Positions 27,284-36,898 are shown, counted from the first letter of the stretch. The stretch is 64,000 nucleotides of DNA from Korobacter sp963758505 (GCA_963758505.1 CAVWVJ010000001.1:1-64000), one strand, 5' to 3'. Numbers and translations are program-made. The notes: generated by a model from the letters alone, not told the origin.

Positions 27284-27478
27284 ATGAGGCAGGCCCTTTG
27301 CCCGAGATGCCGCAGCGCAAAGTTGCACCGCTCTCCACACCGTGGAGTGAGCGAGTGGATGATTACCCGTTTTCTGTTTCGCCGCTATGCCCGCTGTGAG
27401 GATTGCAACTTTCCTTTCTTGGCGCCGAGGAACGCTGCTCCTCGAAGGATAAGTCCATCCCGCAAAACACAGCTTTAA
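27284..27478 (+). CDS. Small zinc-ribbon protein
   Basis: 64 residues with two CxxC pairs: CPRC near residue 6 and CEDC near residue 38, about 30 residues apart, forming a likely treble-clef or rubredoxin-like zinc site. Between them is a basic, partly hydrophobic segment (MITRFLFRRYARCEDCNFPF). The layout resembles short acidobacterial proteins of the type CPRCxSxxVHRS...YRCxDCxxRFF. No function is assigned. The ATG at 27284 is the only start that keeps the first cysteines. It lies about 200 bases downstream of a good promoter and possible structured leader. Confidence 0.6.
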   Translation: MRQALCPRCRSAKLHRSPHRGVSEWMITRFLFRRYARCEDCNFPFLAPRNAAPRRISPSRKTQL

Positions 27479-28228
27479 GCTTCTCGGCAATCATTCCCAC
27501 CCGGCGCGACCACCACGGCGATTCTGCCATGAGCTTGGACGACTCACCCATCGATTAGAGATTTCTAGACCCATTGGCTCGCTCAAAGTTTCCTAGGGCG
27601 ATAGCGCGCGCTATGACTTTGTTCCAAAGTTCCACGAATTCAGAATGGAAAGCCTCTAAGGGCCGTTGCGCGCTGGCTACTTCATCCGCTAGGAAGCCAG
27701 TGGCTCTCTTACGTGCCGGGATTCCGTTTCACCGCAAACGCAGCAGAATATCCGTTGGGGTATGGCCAACAACCTCAACGATCGATGCCATTGGATTCCT
27801 GTTCTCGAGCGGGGGAGTCCACCGCGCATGAAACGATACGAGGGAATCTCGGGTTAGTTCTGCCCATCTCCGAACAGGAGCGAAGGTCACCTCTTTCATG
27901 GTTGTAGGGCGGTATTTGTAGGCGAGAGCTGTCGGTGGCCACTCACCCTTGCGGGGAGCATGTAGGTCTCGAACAAAATATCCCAGAACGGCCATACGGC
28001 AGCAAAGTTCCTGTCGATGTGGCGGTGGTGTTCAGGTATGCAGACGCCGCATCCGAGATTCGCCGCCCGAGAGACACTTTCAACTCGAAGACGAGCATCG
28101 ACTGATGCACCGTCAGGCGCACCTGCTCAAGCCCATGCCGGGGGCGTTCTTCCACAATCTTGTGTGCCAAACGTGTGCCGGATCCGGCGTTACCGGAGCA
28201 GGCGTCGGAAAAAGAAATGTGAAGAGAC
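27479..28228. other. Unassigned stretch
   Basis: Several 60-90-codon frames on both strands (for example 27729-27995 and 27943-28170 minus) show no recognisable family. Some look like fragments, in line with the decay seen nearby. Confidence 0.4.
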
Positions 28229-28425
28229 TTAGGCTGATTTCTTCGGCTTCTTGCGCTCCGCCCTGCGCTTCTTCACCGCCAACGCAATCCGTCGGCGAGC
28301 CTCGGAGACCGCGGAGCTTTCGTCCGCGGCGCGGCCTGCTCGAAATCGTCATACGTTCGAGGGCGTTGATCGCTGTTTCGAGACGGCGGGGCTGATGGCG
28401 ATCGAAGGATAGCTCGCGTGTCCAT
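28229..28425 (-). pseudogene. Frameshifted member 3 of the small basic KKRWAxRKK-type family
   Basis: From an ATG at 28425 to TAA at 28229-28231 there are 197 bases, one short of a whole codon number. The pieces read MDTRAIL, then in a second frame RLETAINALERMTISSRPRR, then in a third SSAVSEARRRIALAVKKRRA followed by ERKKPKKSA. They align with the intact genes at 26802 and 59859 in order and length. At least two frame changes are needed. It is either a recent pseudogene or an erroneous base call. Confidence 0.6.
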
Positions 28426-28826
28426 CTTGAAGATGTAGCGCGGCGGTAGAGCCACAGTCCCAGCGATACTCGTCGATGTTGACGTCTGAAATCCAGACGC
28501 AGTTCGGGGCGATTTCTCACTGGAATCCACTTCCGGATCGGAACTCCAGCCGCGCGATAATCAGCCGCAGAACAGATGGGGAGACCGTCCCCTGAAATGT
28601 CAGAGTAGCTGGGGTCTAGCTACGACGACTTTGCCCCGGCAGCCCATTGATAGCCGTACGCGCACGAGCACTGGAGGAAAGCCCAATGCGCTTTCCGAAG
28701 AGCTGCGCGGCGAGAACGCGAAGCACGGTGAAAACCCGGGAGTAATTGAGCAATAGTGAACAGACGCGAGTTCCGGGAACTGGAATGATACCTATTCCAC
28801 AATTCCCAATCAGGAGGTTCACGGTC
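28426..28826. other. Intergenic region before the response regulator
   Basis: Nothing recognised except AGGAGG at 28812-28817, the ribosome binding site of the next gene. Confidence 0.5.
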
Positions 28827-29477
28827 ATGTCAGGGATTCTTCGTCGCCGGATCCTCATCGTGGATGACGATCCCATCATTCGCGAAACGACTGCCAGCCT
28901 GCTCGGAGGAGCCGGGTATGAGGCCAACGGTGCGGAGGACGGCTTCGATGCGCTCCTGCAGCTTGAGAGAATGGCCTACGATGTCATCCTCTCGGACCTC
29001 AACATGCCGGGAATGTCGGGGTTCGAGTTTCTTTCCGTGGTGCGTAGGCGCTTCCCTGATGTTCCGGTCATCGCCATCAGCGGCGCCTACGAATCGGGAG
29101 ACAAGATTCCCGGGGGGGTTATTGCCGATGCCTTCTACGCGAAGGGACGCCATAGGCCGGAAGAGCTACTTGCGACGGTGGCCGGATTGATCGATACCTC
29201 AGCGCAGCGCGCGGTCGATCATAGTCAACAGTCTGCTCCGGTCTGGATACCGCGAAATGGGAAAGATTCCAAAGGCGTCCCCTTCATCGTGATCACCTGC
29301 ACCCGATGCTTACGCTCATTCCCTTTGAGCGTGGAGCGTGAAGACATACAGGAAATTCAAGAGACACCGTGCATGTTCTGCACAAAGCCTGTCCGGTACG
29401 TCATCGATTTTTCCCTCGCCGTTTATTCGCCCAAACCGGCAGTCTCGGCGAAGGTACACGCCGCTAAGAGTGCGTAA
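28827..29477 (+). CDS. Response regulator receiver protein with C-terminal zinc ribbon
   Basis: 216 residues. The receiver domain fills about 8-125: ILIVDDDPIIRE carries the acidic pocket, Asp57 in VILSDLNMPG is the phosphoacceptor, and a Ser in AISGAY replaces the usual Thr. YAKGRH supplies the conserved Lys. The C-terminal part is not a DNA-binding domain; it holds CTRC and CMFC about 33 residues apart, which can form a zinc ribbon. The ATG at 28827 is set by AGGAGG nine bases upstream. No histidine kinase is encoded nearby, so this is an orphan regulator that probably signals by protein contact. Confidence 0.88.
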   Translation: MSGILRRRILIVDDDPIIRETTASLLGGAGYEANGAEDGFDALLQLERMAYDVILSDLNMPGMSGFEFLSVVRRRFPDVPVIAISGAYESGDKIPGGVIADAFYAKGRHRPEELLATVAGLIDTSAQRAVDHSQQSAPVWIPRNGKDSKGVPFIVITCTRCLRSFPLSVEREDIQEIQETPCMFCTKPVRYVIDFSLAVYSPKPAVSAKVHAAKSA

Positions 29478-29640
29478 AGGCTGGAATTACTACCAGTACG
29501 CAGAAGGTTCGTTCGCTGGACCAACCGCACCTCGTTATTTTCACGCGAACTCGGTGACTGAATCCTTGCGGTATGCCTTCTGAATTGAGCGTTTGTCCGA
29601 CACCCGAGGAATGTCCCACAATTAGCGATCGAGAAAACCG

Positions 29641-31089
29641 ATGAGTCTTCGAGAATCTACCCGGCACTGGTTGCAACCGATCTATTTTCTTGGCCAGAAT
29701 CCCATTACGCTCACCGGTGCCGTCATTACAACGAGCACGGCACTCACGACAATTGCTTTCTGGTTCTATGAAATCGTTTTGCCCGGGCCGCCACATCCTT
29801 ATATCGGGCTACTGTTTTTTCTCATCTTCCCGGGCATCTTTGTGCTCGGTTTGCTGTTGATCCCAGTTGGTATCTGGCTCCGGCGCGGGTCTCTACGCGG
29901 CCGTGGAGCGCTCCCGAAGACTTACCCGTCAATCGATCTTCACTTGCCGGTCGTGCGTCGTACTTTGGAATATGTCGCGGCAGCCACGGTGCTCAACCTT
30001 CTCATCGTAGGGACGGCATCCTATCGTGGCGTGGAGTACATGGATTCCACGAGTTTTTGCGGAACAACCTGCCACACCGTAATGCAGCCCGAGTACACGG
30101 CCTACCAGAATTCGCCGCACTCACGGGTCGCTTGTGTTGAATGCCACATCGGCCCCGGGGCCTCGTGGTTCGTGCGCTCCAAGCTTTCCGGCCTGCGGCA
30201 GGTCTATGCCGTTACCTTCCATACGTACTCGCGTCCGATCCCTTCTCCGGTAAAGTATCTGCGGCCAGCGCGCGAGACCTGTGAACACTGCCACTGGCCT
30301 GAGCGTTTCACCGGGGACAAGCTGCTGGTTCGGACCAGCTATCAGGACGATGAGAAAAACACGCCACAGACGAATGTCTTACTGATGAAAGTGGGCGGAC
30401 ATACATGGCAGGGCTCGATCGGCATCCATGGCCATCACCTCGCCGATGCCGCCCGCATCCGTTACATCTCCACGGACGCGCAACGGCAGGTCATTCCGGC
30501 TGTGTACTACACCGATGACGCCGGGAAGACAACGGAATTCATTTCCACCGACGTGAAGCCGACTACACAACAATTGGCCAAAGGTGAAAACCGTGTCATG
30601 GACTGCGTCGACTGTCATAATCGTCCTACGCATGCATTCGAGCTTCCAGACAACGCCGTCGACAAGCAAATAGGCCTCCGACACATCAGCGCGGATCTTC
30701 CCTTCATAAGGAAGAAGGCAGTCGAGTTGCTAAAAGCGAATTACGCAAGTCGTGAAGTAGCGAGTCGGGGCATCCGCGACGGAATTACTAACTTCTACCA
30801 GCAGAATTATCCGGATATTTATCAGGCGAAACGTCCGCTGGTGGAACAATCCGCCAAAGAAGTAGCCGCGATCTACCTGCGCAACGTCTTCCCGGACATG
30901 AACGTCACATGGGCCACGCACCCTAATAACCTCGGGCATATGGATGCGCCTGGGTGTTTCCGCTGTCACGACGGGAATCACACAAGCTCCGACGGACAGA
31001 CCATCACCAACGATTGTTCCGTGTGCCACCTGCTCTTGGCGAATGGTGAGAAGAATCCCAAGATACTGACTGAACTTGGATTGAAATAG
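29641..31089 (+). CDS. NapC/NirT-type multihaem cytochrome c
   Basis: 482 residues: three hydrophobic segments in the first 120 residues anchor the protein in the inner membrane, and the rest is periplasmic. It has five canonical haem sites (CVECH, CEHCH, CVDCH, CFRCH, CSVCH) and a first site CGTTCH with three residues between the cysteines. FCGTTCHTVMQPEYTAYQNS and SPHSRVACVECHIG are close to the NapC/NirT signature. The protein would pass electrons from the quinol pool to periplasmic acceptors. No partner reductase is encoded next to it, so its acceptor is unknown. A weak hairpin follows the stop (CTGGCT...AGCCAG). Confidence 0.9.
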   Translation: MSLRESTRHWLQPIYFLGQNPITLTGAVITTSTALTTIAFWFYEIVLPGPPHPYIGLLFFLIFPGIFVLGLLLIPVGIWLRRGSLRGRGALPKTYPSIDLHLPVVRRTLEYVAAATVLNLLIVGTASYRGVEYMDSTSFCGTTCHTVMQPEYTAYQNSPHSRVACVECHIGPGASWFVRSKLSGLRQVYAVTFHTYSRPIPSPVKYLRPARETCEHCHWPERFTGDKLLVRTSYQDDEKNTPQTNVLLMKVGGHTWQGSIGIHGHHLADAARIRYISTDAQRQVIPAVYYTDDAGKTTEFISTDVKPTTQQLAKGENRVMDCVDCHNRPTHAFELPDNAVDKQIGLRHISADLPFIRKKAVELLKANYASREVASRGIRDGITNFYQQNYPDIYQAKRPLVEQSAKEVAAIYLRNVFPDMNVTWATHPNNLGHMDAPGCFRCHDGNHTSSDGQTITNDCSVCHLLLANGEKNPKILTELGLK

Positions 31090-31173
31090 AGCTGGCTGCT
31101 TTTGCGGAGCCAGACAAGTACAACGAGTAAGAACTCCGAACGTTAGTGTTCCGGTAAGAGCCACGCTGGACGA

Positions 31174-31584
31174 TTACGCTTCATCTCTAGCGATTTTGCC
31201 GGCGGTCTCGTTCGGATAATTGAAGAAGAGCTGATTGCCGTCGGGATCATCGACCACCAGGAGCCGGTAGCCCCACGAACCCTCCTTGACCGGAACGCCC
31301 TTGGCCTCGAATTCCGTGCGCAGCACGTCCAACGCGGCGACCGCAGCCGCGTGCGTCGCTGGCTCGACGTTCAGGGAAATGAACATCAGCCCATTGCCAA
31401 CCTTCCGCGGCCACGTGTCGGCCAGGATAAGCGTGCAGCCCTGCCGGGCGACCTGCGCGACATGTGTTCTGCCGTCCTCGTCATAGCGCCAGGGGTTGGT
31501 GAAGCCAAGCCTGCTAACGTAAAAGATGAGCGCGGCCTCAACATCCGCTACGTGTAGGACAGGGCGTGCGAACCAATCTGTCAT
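31174..31584 (-). CDS. VOC-family (glyoxalase/bleomycin-resistance fold) protein
   Basis: 136 residues with the paired beta-alpha-beta-beta-beta layout. ARPVLHVADVEAALIFYVSR at the start and VVDDPDGNQLFFNYP near the end carry the positions that bind metal in VOC enzymes. The length and the WGYRLLVVDDPDG stretch fit the bleomycin-resistance-like or glyoxalase-like branch; the substrate is unknown. The ATG at 31584 is chosen over 31647 because GGAGGAG lies ten bases upstream and the family starts there. It is a single gene, convergent with the multihaem cytochrome gene. Confidence 0.88.
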   Translation of the reverse strand: MTDWFARPVLHVADVEAALIFYVSRLGFTNPWRYDEDGRTHVAQVARQGCTLILADTWPRKVGNGLMFISLNVEPATHAAAVAALDVLRTEFEAKGVPVKEGSWGYRLLVVDDPDGNQLFFNYPNETAGKIARDEA

Positions 31585-32116
31585 AGGCTTTCTCTCCTCC
31601 AATAAAACAACTTCCGCCAAGTTCAGGTTCAGAAATCTAGGTGTCACAATTCTGATTTCGGGCGGCGTTTCGAACGACAGCCCGACGACATCGAAGAACA
31701 GCGGAACCTCAACGCAACCTTAGAAAGCGTGACCGACGTCGCCCAAAACCAGAGCTGGCACCCCAGGGTGAAGTTTCGTGAAGACGTCAGAGGTCCTTTA
31801 AACGCCTGATCCAGGATAAGAAGCCGCCGCTCGAAGGATTCATTCATTCTCAGGCGTCCGCGGAACTAAGATGGAACAAGGTTCGAGTAACTGAATGAAG
31901 TTTCATGGTACGTGCTTCGGTAGTTCGCAGTGCTGCGAGCCAGAGTTTGCGGAACTGTCCCAGTATATTGATATCGCAAAGAGAGACGCGCAGCCTGAAT
32001 GGCCTCGGCGGCGTGAAGCCGGACTACGGCTTCCAATAATATTTGCGGTCATGATGTTCTTGCGACGGGCCCAGGCAGCGGATTCTCAGTTGGGCGATTC
32101 GAGTTCTTTAACTCGC
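31585..32116. other. Intergenic region without recognised genes
   Basis: Only short frames with no features, partly antisense to the end of the UDP-glucose dehydrogenase gene. Confidence 0.5.
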
Positions 32117-33544
32117 TTAGCTACGTTCGTCGTGGTGAGTCGATGCTGCGGCTGGGCGATTGGCGGATTCGGACGTCTCGGCTTCTGGATCGGAATGGGT
32201 TCGGCCGACGCTGTGATAGTGGAATCCGGCCGCCAGAACTTCCTCCGGACGATACATATTACGACCGTCGATGATGATGGGCAGGCGCACTCCCTGACGA
32301 AGACGCTGCAAGTCGAGCTCAGCGAATTCCTGCCACTCAGTGAGGATCAGCACAGCGTCAGCATCCCTCACCGCCTCGTAGGCGTCAACAGCGAATGTCA
32401 CTTCTCCATCGTGGAAGTGGGTGCGGGCACGTTCCATGGCCGCAGGGTCGTAAGCCGTGATGGAGGCGCCGAGTTCGATGAGGCGGTGAATGATATCGAT
32501 CGCCGGTGATTCGCGTATGTCGTCGGTGCCCCCCTTGAAAGCCAGCCCAAGTGCGGCGATCCGTTTGCCGCGGATGGTCCAAAGCGCTTTCTTGATCTTC
32601 TGAATAAAACGCCGGCGCTGATCCTCGTTGATCTGCATCACCGATTCGAGCAGTTCGAATGAATAGCCACATTGTTCGGCGACGGTGAGGAACGCAAGAA
32701 CGTCTTTGGGGAAACAGGAGCCGCCATAGCCTAATCCGGCATTCAGGAATTGCGGCCCGATGCGGCTGTCGGATCCGAGCCCTTCGCAGACCTGGTCGAT
32801 GTCGGCGCCTACCGCTTCCGCGATGTTCGCGACCGCATTGATATAGGAGATCTTCATTGCGAGGAAGGCATTGGAGGCATGCTTGATCAGTTCCGCGCTC
32901 TTGGTGCTGGTGACGATCGTACGCACCTGCTTCTTCTCGGGGCCGGGGATGCAGTCCTCCCGCTTGTAATAGCTGCCGTCAGAGAGCGGCGTATAGACGT
33001 CCTGCAGGATGCGCGAGCCAAAGTTGTCGTCCACGCCGAGAACGATCCGGTCGGGATAAAGGAAATCTACGACCGCCGTCCCTTCGCGCAGGAATTCGGG
33101 GTTCGAGGCAACCGAAAAAAGTTCGGAGGAAACCCCGTGCAACTGCATGACGCGTCGAACCTGGTCGCAGGTCTGAACCGGAACCGTACTCTTTTCTACC
33201 ACCAGCTTCTTCGAGTGAAGGTTCAGCGCAATGTCTCGCGCAACAAATTCGACATAGGAAAGGTCCGCTTCGCCGGTCGCGGAGGGGGGTGTTCCCACCG
33301 TGATGAAAACGACTTCTGCCTCGGCAATGCCCCTGGCCAGGGAGTCGGAAAATGTCAGCCGTTGTCCCACATGGCGCTTTAGAAGTTCGGGGAGTAAGTT
33401 CTCGTGGATGGTGACGCCGCCGTTTCGCAAGATCGCAAGCTTCTCATCGTCATTGTCGATGCAAACGACTTCGTGACCGAGCTCCGCGAAGCAGGCAGCA
33501 GAAACCAGCCCGACATAACCCGATCCAACAACAGCAATGTGCAT
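32117..33544 (-). CDS. ugd: UDP-glucose 6-dehydrogenase
   Basis: 475 residues. NAD-binding GSGYVGLVSAACFAELGH at the N-terminus, VEKSTVPVQT, SNPEFLREGTAVVDFLYPDR, then the active-site GYGGSCFPKD with the catalytic Cys, and GLAFKGGTDDIRESPA. The enzyme oxidises UDP-glucose to UDP-glucuronate for exopolysaccharide or envelope sugars in the cytoplasm. The ATG at 33544 is fixed by the Rossmann motif and a GGAG upstream. The C-terminal about 25 residues (after YHSVGR) are a polar extension. It stands alone, with no glycosyltransferases in the window. Confidence 0.96.
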   Translation of the reverse strand: MHIAVVGSGYVGLVSAACFAELGHEVVCIDNDDEKLAILRNGGVTIHENLLPELLKRHVGQRLTFSDSLARGIAEAEVVFITVGTPPSATGEADLSYVEFVARDIALNLHSKKLVVEKSTVPVQTCDQVRRVMQLHGVSSELFSVASNPEFLREGTAVVDFLYPDRIVLGVDDNFGSRILQDVYTPLSDGSYYKREDCIPGPEKKQVRTIVTSTKSAELIKHASNAFLAMKISYINAVANIAEAVGADIDQVCEGLGSDSRIGPQFLNAGLGYGGSCFPKDVLAFLTVAEQCGYSFELLESVMQINEDQRRRFIQKIKKALWTIRGKRIAALGLAFKGGTDDIRESPAIDIIHRLIELGASITAYDPAAMERARTHFHDGEVTFAVDAYEAVRDADAVLILTEWQEFAELDLQRLRQGVRLPIIIDGRNMYRPEEVLAAGFHYHSVGRTHSDPEAETSESANRPAAASTHHDERS

Positions 33545-33679
33545 CTCGAGAACTCTCCTGTGTTTTACCGCGATGACGATATCCGGAACACCAACGGCGG
33601 AAGGCAAGAAGTAGCAAAAATCATACCCGGTTGTCTAGTGTGGTTCAAGGATAGGAGCCGAGGCGAGGCGCCCTTTACC

Positions 33680-34765
33680 CTAGGGCCGAACCACCCAGGC
33701 GAGGCCGTCCGGTTCGCCACCGACATCGAGATGGCCGGTCAGTTGCAAGGTCTTCAGGTCAAGGATCGCAACGTAATTGTCGGGTGTGCAGGCAATGAAC
33801 GCACGAGTGCCGGAGGGATCCATCAGAATGCCCGCCGCTCCTCGGCCGATGCGGACTCGTTTGTACTCCTTGCGCGAAGCGGCGTCATAGATCACCAGGT
33901 CGCCGGTTCCAAGGCTTGTGATCAGCACCAGCTTGCCGTCAGGAGTGAACTTGAGCCGGTTGGCCGAGAAGAGCTTCGCGTCCAGCGTTGCGGTCACCTT
34001 CCTGCTGGCCAGATCGATCAGCGAGAGCGAACCGTCCTGGGCGTTCGCCGTCCACAACTCGCGTCCATCGGGCGAGACGTCGAACCCCTCGTCGCCTTTG
34101 CCGACCGGAATGACCACCTCATTCCAGTCCATGCGCGGCTGTGCAGCGCCAGGCGGTGGAGCTCCATTGGAGCTCGGAGGAGGATGCATTCCCGGCGGCG
34201 GTCCCATGGGCGGCAGCGTAACCTTTTCGAGAATGCTCACCGTCCCCGAACTGACGTTTGTGGTGTAAATCTGCTTTTCGTCGCCGGTGACGTAAAGCAT
34301 GTGCGTGCGGTTCTGGCCCGTTCCCATGATCCAATCGATGGTTGCCGTTGCTGGATCAAACCGGGCCACGGCCTTGGCTCCTTCGGCTGTGAACCACACC
34401 TTTCCGCCGACAAAGACGAGACCGTGCGGTCCGTTCAAGGCTCCGGTATCGATCTCGGGGAGCGCCTTCTGAGCGACGAGATCGAGGACGGAAAGCGCGT
34501 GGTAGAGGCCCCCGCCATAAATAGAAACATAGGCCTTTCTGCCATCGGAAGAGGCGATCACCTCGTGGGGGTCGGGGCCAACGGGAATACGTGCGAGGAC
34601 CTGCAGGGTAGCCGCGTCTACAATGGCAAGAGTGTGGTCATGCTTTGAAAGTGCCAGTAGAGTCGCCTTCGGCGGAGATTGTGCGTCGACCAGTTTAAAG
34701 ACACAGAAGAACGCCACCCCCACCAGGACGGTCGCTCTCGTCCACTTGTTTCGCATGTTTAGCAT
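33680..34765 (-). CDS. Secreted YncE-like beta-propeller protein
   Basis: 361 residues: a signal peptide (ending near VDAQ), then repeated blades with the pattern VLDLxxxK and PDGRxxxxSxxxxxxV, such as DVSPDGRELWTANAQDGSLS and GTRAFIACTPDNYVAILDLK. The YncE/cytochrome-D1-like propeller binds ligands or partners rather than catalysing; several are found beside metal- or redox-handling genes. A Pro/Gly-rich insert (about 190-215; PPPGMHPPPSSNGAPPPG) interrupts the propeller. The ATG at 34765 is chosen for GAAGGAG six bases upstream; the longer frame to 34885 lacks one. Confidence 0.85.
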   Translation of the reverse strand: MLNMRNKWTRATVLVGVAFFCVFKLVDAQSPPKATLLALSKHDHTLAIVDAATLQVLARIPVGPDPHEVIASSDGRKAYVSIYGGGLYHALSVLDLVAQKALPEIDTGALNGPHGLVFVGGKVWFTAEGAKAVARFDPATATIDWIMGTGQNRTHMLYVTGDEKQIYTTNVSSGTVSILEKVTLPPMGPPPGMHPPPSSNGAPPPGAAQPRMDWNEVVIPVGKGDEGFDVSPDGRELWTANAQDGSLSLIDLASRKVTATLDAKLFSANRLKFTPDGKLVLITSLGTGDLVIYDAASRKEYKRVRIGRGAAGILMDPSGTRAFIACTPDNYVAILDLKTLQLTGHLDVGGEPDGLAWVVRP

Positions 34766-35376
34766 ACCGACTCCTTCAATTCGCGGCGCCGATAGATCGT
34801 CAGTTGATAGAAGAGGGGCGGAAGCGTGCGAGTCGAACACCCTTGACGAGACGAGGCCGCCAAACACCGGTTTTGAAGACCCCACGGAAGAACTGTATGG
34901 TCAAGTTGATATTATATGCGTTCATTGCGCGTGACCGGATCAAAACGATCTTGTTGGATGTGGTTGGGGTTGCGGTTAGATGAATGACCATCGATCAAAA
35001 ATTCGTCACCCTCCTTGAAAAAGGTGTTGCAACAACAGTTGTGAAGATCTCCCTAACCGAGGACCTCCTAAGATCTTTTTCAACGTCAATGATTGTTCCT
35101 TACGGCCCTGGCGGTCACCCGCGAAACCCCGATCGGCCTCGGCACCCTTTATAGGCGATTAACGACGAGCGTGGTTATTAGGGCTCGTACTTCAAGCGCA
35201 TCCTTTCAAGTCTTCGTTTTGGCGAATGCGGGTCCAGTCTGCTTGGTAATCCCTTTTCAGCAGAGTGCTGGCGAGCTTCCGCCTGGGCTGCGCCCTTTTA
35301 AGAAGATATTTTCCTAAAGTTCACAGCCGTTCTGCCGATACCTACCTTGCGGTATTGCCGCAATGGAGATCGTGAT
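34766..35376. other. Intergenic region before the recombinase remnant
   Basis: A 55-codon frame from ATG 34984 (TIDQKFVTLLEKGV...) is the only notable open frame. It has no recognised family and may be a remnant. Confidence 0.4.
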
Positions 35377-35700
35377 GCACGACGCGCCAGTCCCGCCTCC
35401 GAGCGGATGTCCACTGACGACCAGCGCTATTCGATTGCAAATCAGAAGGCTGTAATTGCTGACTACGCTCAAGCGAACGGTTATTGCATCGTTCAGAGCT
35501 TCTCCGACGCAGGGATCAGTGGCCTTGACCTTAAGCACCGCCTTGGCCTGAATGGTTTAAATCGGTAGGCGACGGCACAGCTGCGTACCCGGTGATCCTC
35601 GTTCTCGATGTGAGCCGCTTCGGACGATTTCAAGACATCGACGAAAGCACCTACTACGAGTTCCTTTGTCGAACCCGACGTTGCGAGCCCTTCGGCGAGA
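35377..35700 (+). pseudogene. Serine recombinase (resolvase) remnant
   Basis: Two fragments of a large serine recombinase catalytic domain. The first reads ERMSTDDQRYSIANQKAVIA with the nucleophile Ser in RMS, then SFSDAGISGLDLKHRLGL. After a frameshift near 35554-35560 comes ILVLDVSRFGRFQDIDEST with the DVSRFGRFQD signature. The amino-terminal beta strand before RMS is missing or scrambled, and the rest of the protein after YYEFLC is lost. No start codon with a ribosome binding site is present. It is a dead relic of a transposon or phage. Confidence 0.8.
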
Positions 35701-36018
35701 GCCGTGAGGTCGGCATTGGCTCCGCTGTACTTGAACGGCAACACCGCGACCCAGAAGCCTTCGTCGGCCCGTGCTGCCCCTGAATCGGCAGCGGGTGCAG
35801 AGCGCGGCGATGCGGGAACCGATAGCGGCCTACGGAAGGGCGGTCCTGCCGTTCGACTGATAGCGGCGTTTTATCACTCTCGGGCAAGGGGAAGGTTTCT
35901 CTGTGACAAACTTTGCCAAAACACGGCCAGCTACATCCGCAGCGTGGTCAATCTCTCTTTCCCGATCGCGATCGCTCACGGTTGAATCAGAGGCGTTAAT
36001 ACCGTTGAATCAGAGGCG
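35701..36018. other. Stretch after the recombinase remnant
   Basis: A 93-codon frame (35704-35985) has low-complexity content and no family features. The stretch ends in the 23-bp tandem repeat. Confidence 0.45.
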
Positions 36019-36026
36019 TTAATACC
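35981..36026. repeat. Perfect 23-bp tandem duplication
   Basis: A 23-base unit beginning GTTGAATCAGAGGCG occurs twice with no gap (35981-36003 and 36004-36026). The second copy contains the stop codon of the small membrane protein gene on the minus strand. Confidence 0.95.
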
Positions 36027-36105
36027 ATCGGCCGCGACCATACCAGCCACCGCCGCCGAACAGCAGAATCACAACCACGATGATGATGATCGTTTCTGTA
36101 CTCAT
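36019..36105 (-). CDS. 28-residue DUF3309-like membrane peptide
   Basis: MSTETIIIIVVVILLFGGGG followed by WYGRGRWY: one transmembrane helix, a run of four Gly and a short basic aromatic tail. This is the layout of DUF3309-type peptides (MSTxxLIIxxLLLLGGGG...), which are widespread and unassigned. AGGAG ends five to six bases before the ATG at 36105, a strong translation signal for so short an open frame. The stop lies in the second copy of the 23-bp tandem duplication, so the duplication arose right at the gene's end. It lies downstream of two paralogous hypothetical genes on the same strand. Confidence 0.75.
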   Translation of the reverse strand: MSTETIIIIVVVILLFGGGGWYGRGRWY

Positions 36106-36390
36106 ATCGGCTCCTGGTTCTTGGAATCTGACCCAAAACGCGACAGTACCTGTGATGCATCGACGGCAGAGCGGGTTCACCCCCCCGGGCACAGCTGAAG
36201 ATGAGGGTCTTGGAATCGAGCTCCGGCACAGAACACGCATCGACAGTGATTGAAGCAAACTTGGGTAGCTCGCCTGTTGGAGTTCTCCTTTCTCGCGGGT
36301 GACGGGCCGCATACCACCTTGCAGTCGTCGCGCCTCGACGTGCAAACCGAGGATAGGTGAAGGGTAAGATGGTTTGGTGATGCGTCTATC

Positions 36391-36897
36391 CTAAACTTTC
36401 AAAAGCCGATCGAAGAACGAACGGTAGCGCTGAAGCGCCACGCGAAGATCTTCCGTGGAGATGTTGCCGCCCCGCTCCCACTGTTGTTCCAGACCGGCAC
36501 GCTCCTCGGCGAAACCTTCGGCCAGCTGCTTCATGACCGTGGCGACAAGGTTGTCGGCGTCCTCCACGGCACGGCGGGGTTCGTCAACGAAGCCGGTCTG
36601 AACATCGCTCCATCGGCGACGAAAATCGGCGACCTCAGATTCTGAGAACAACGGGGTTGGTTGCGCCGCAGGGCCGGAACTACCCGGTTCTTGGTTGTCG
36701 GTTGCAAGGCGATTTTGCGCGTGTGGTTGATGCACTTCCCGCTTAGCTTCAGAGATCTCCTCTTCGACTTCGATGCCGGGGGCATTACGCACCAGCTGGG
36801 GACGGCTTTCGGGTTCGGGAGACCTGCCGTTGCCGGCCAGATCGGCGGTAGTGAGTCCTTCGTCTTTTCTTACATCTTTTCTATTGAGCTCTGCCAT
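36391..36897 (-). CDS. Hypothetical protein with conserved C-terminal helical domain
   Basis: 168 residues. The N-terminal half is charged and probably disordered (NRKDVRKDEGLTTADLAG; PGIEVEEEISEAKREVHQP). The C-terminal 85 residues form a helical domain: FRRRWSDVQTGFVDEPRRAV, EDADNLVATVMKQLAEGF and LRVALQRYRSFFDRLLKV. The same pattern (RWxxVQxxFVDxPxxAVxxAD ... YRSxFxxLL) is in the gene directly upstream. No function is known to me. The ATG at 36897 follows AGAGAGG by eight bases and lies two bases past the neighbour's stop, so the two form an operon. Confidence 0.75.
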   Translation of the reverse strand: MAELNRKDVRKDEGLTTADLAGNGRSPEPESRPQLVRNAPGIEVEEEISEAKREVHQPHAQNRLATDNQEPGSSGPAAQPTPLFSESEVADFRRRWSDVQTGFVDEPRRAVEDADNLVATVMKQLAEGFAEERAGLEQQWERGGNISTEDLRVALQRYRSFFDRLLKV

Positions 36898-36898
36898 A

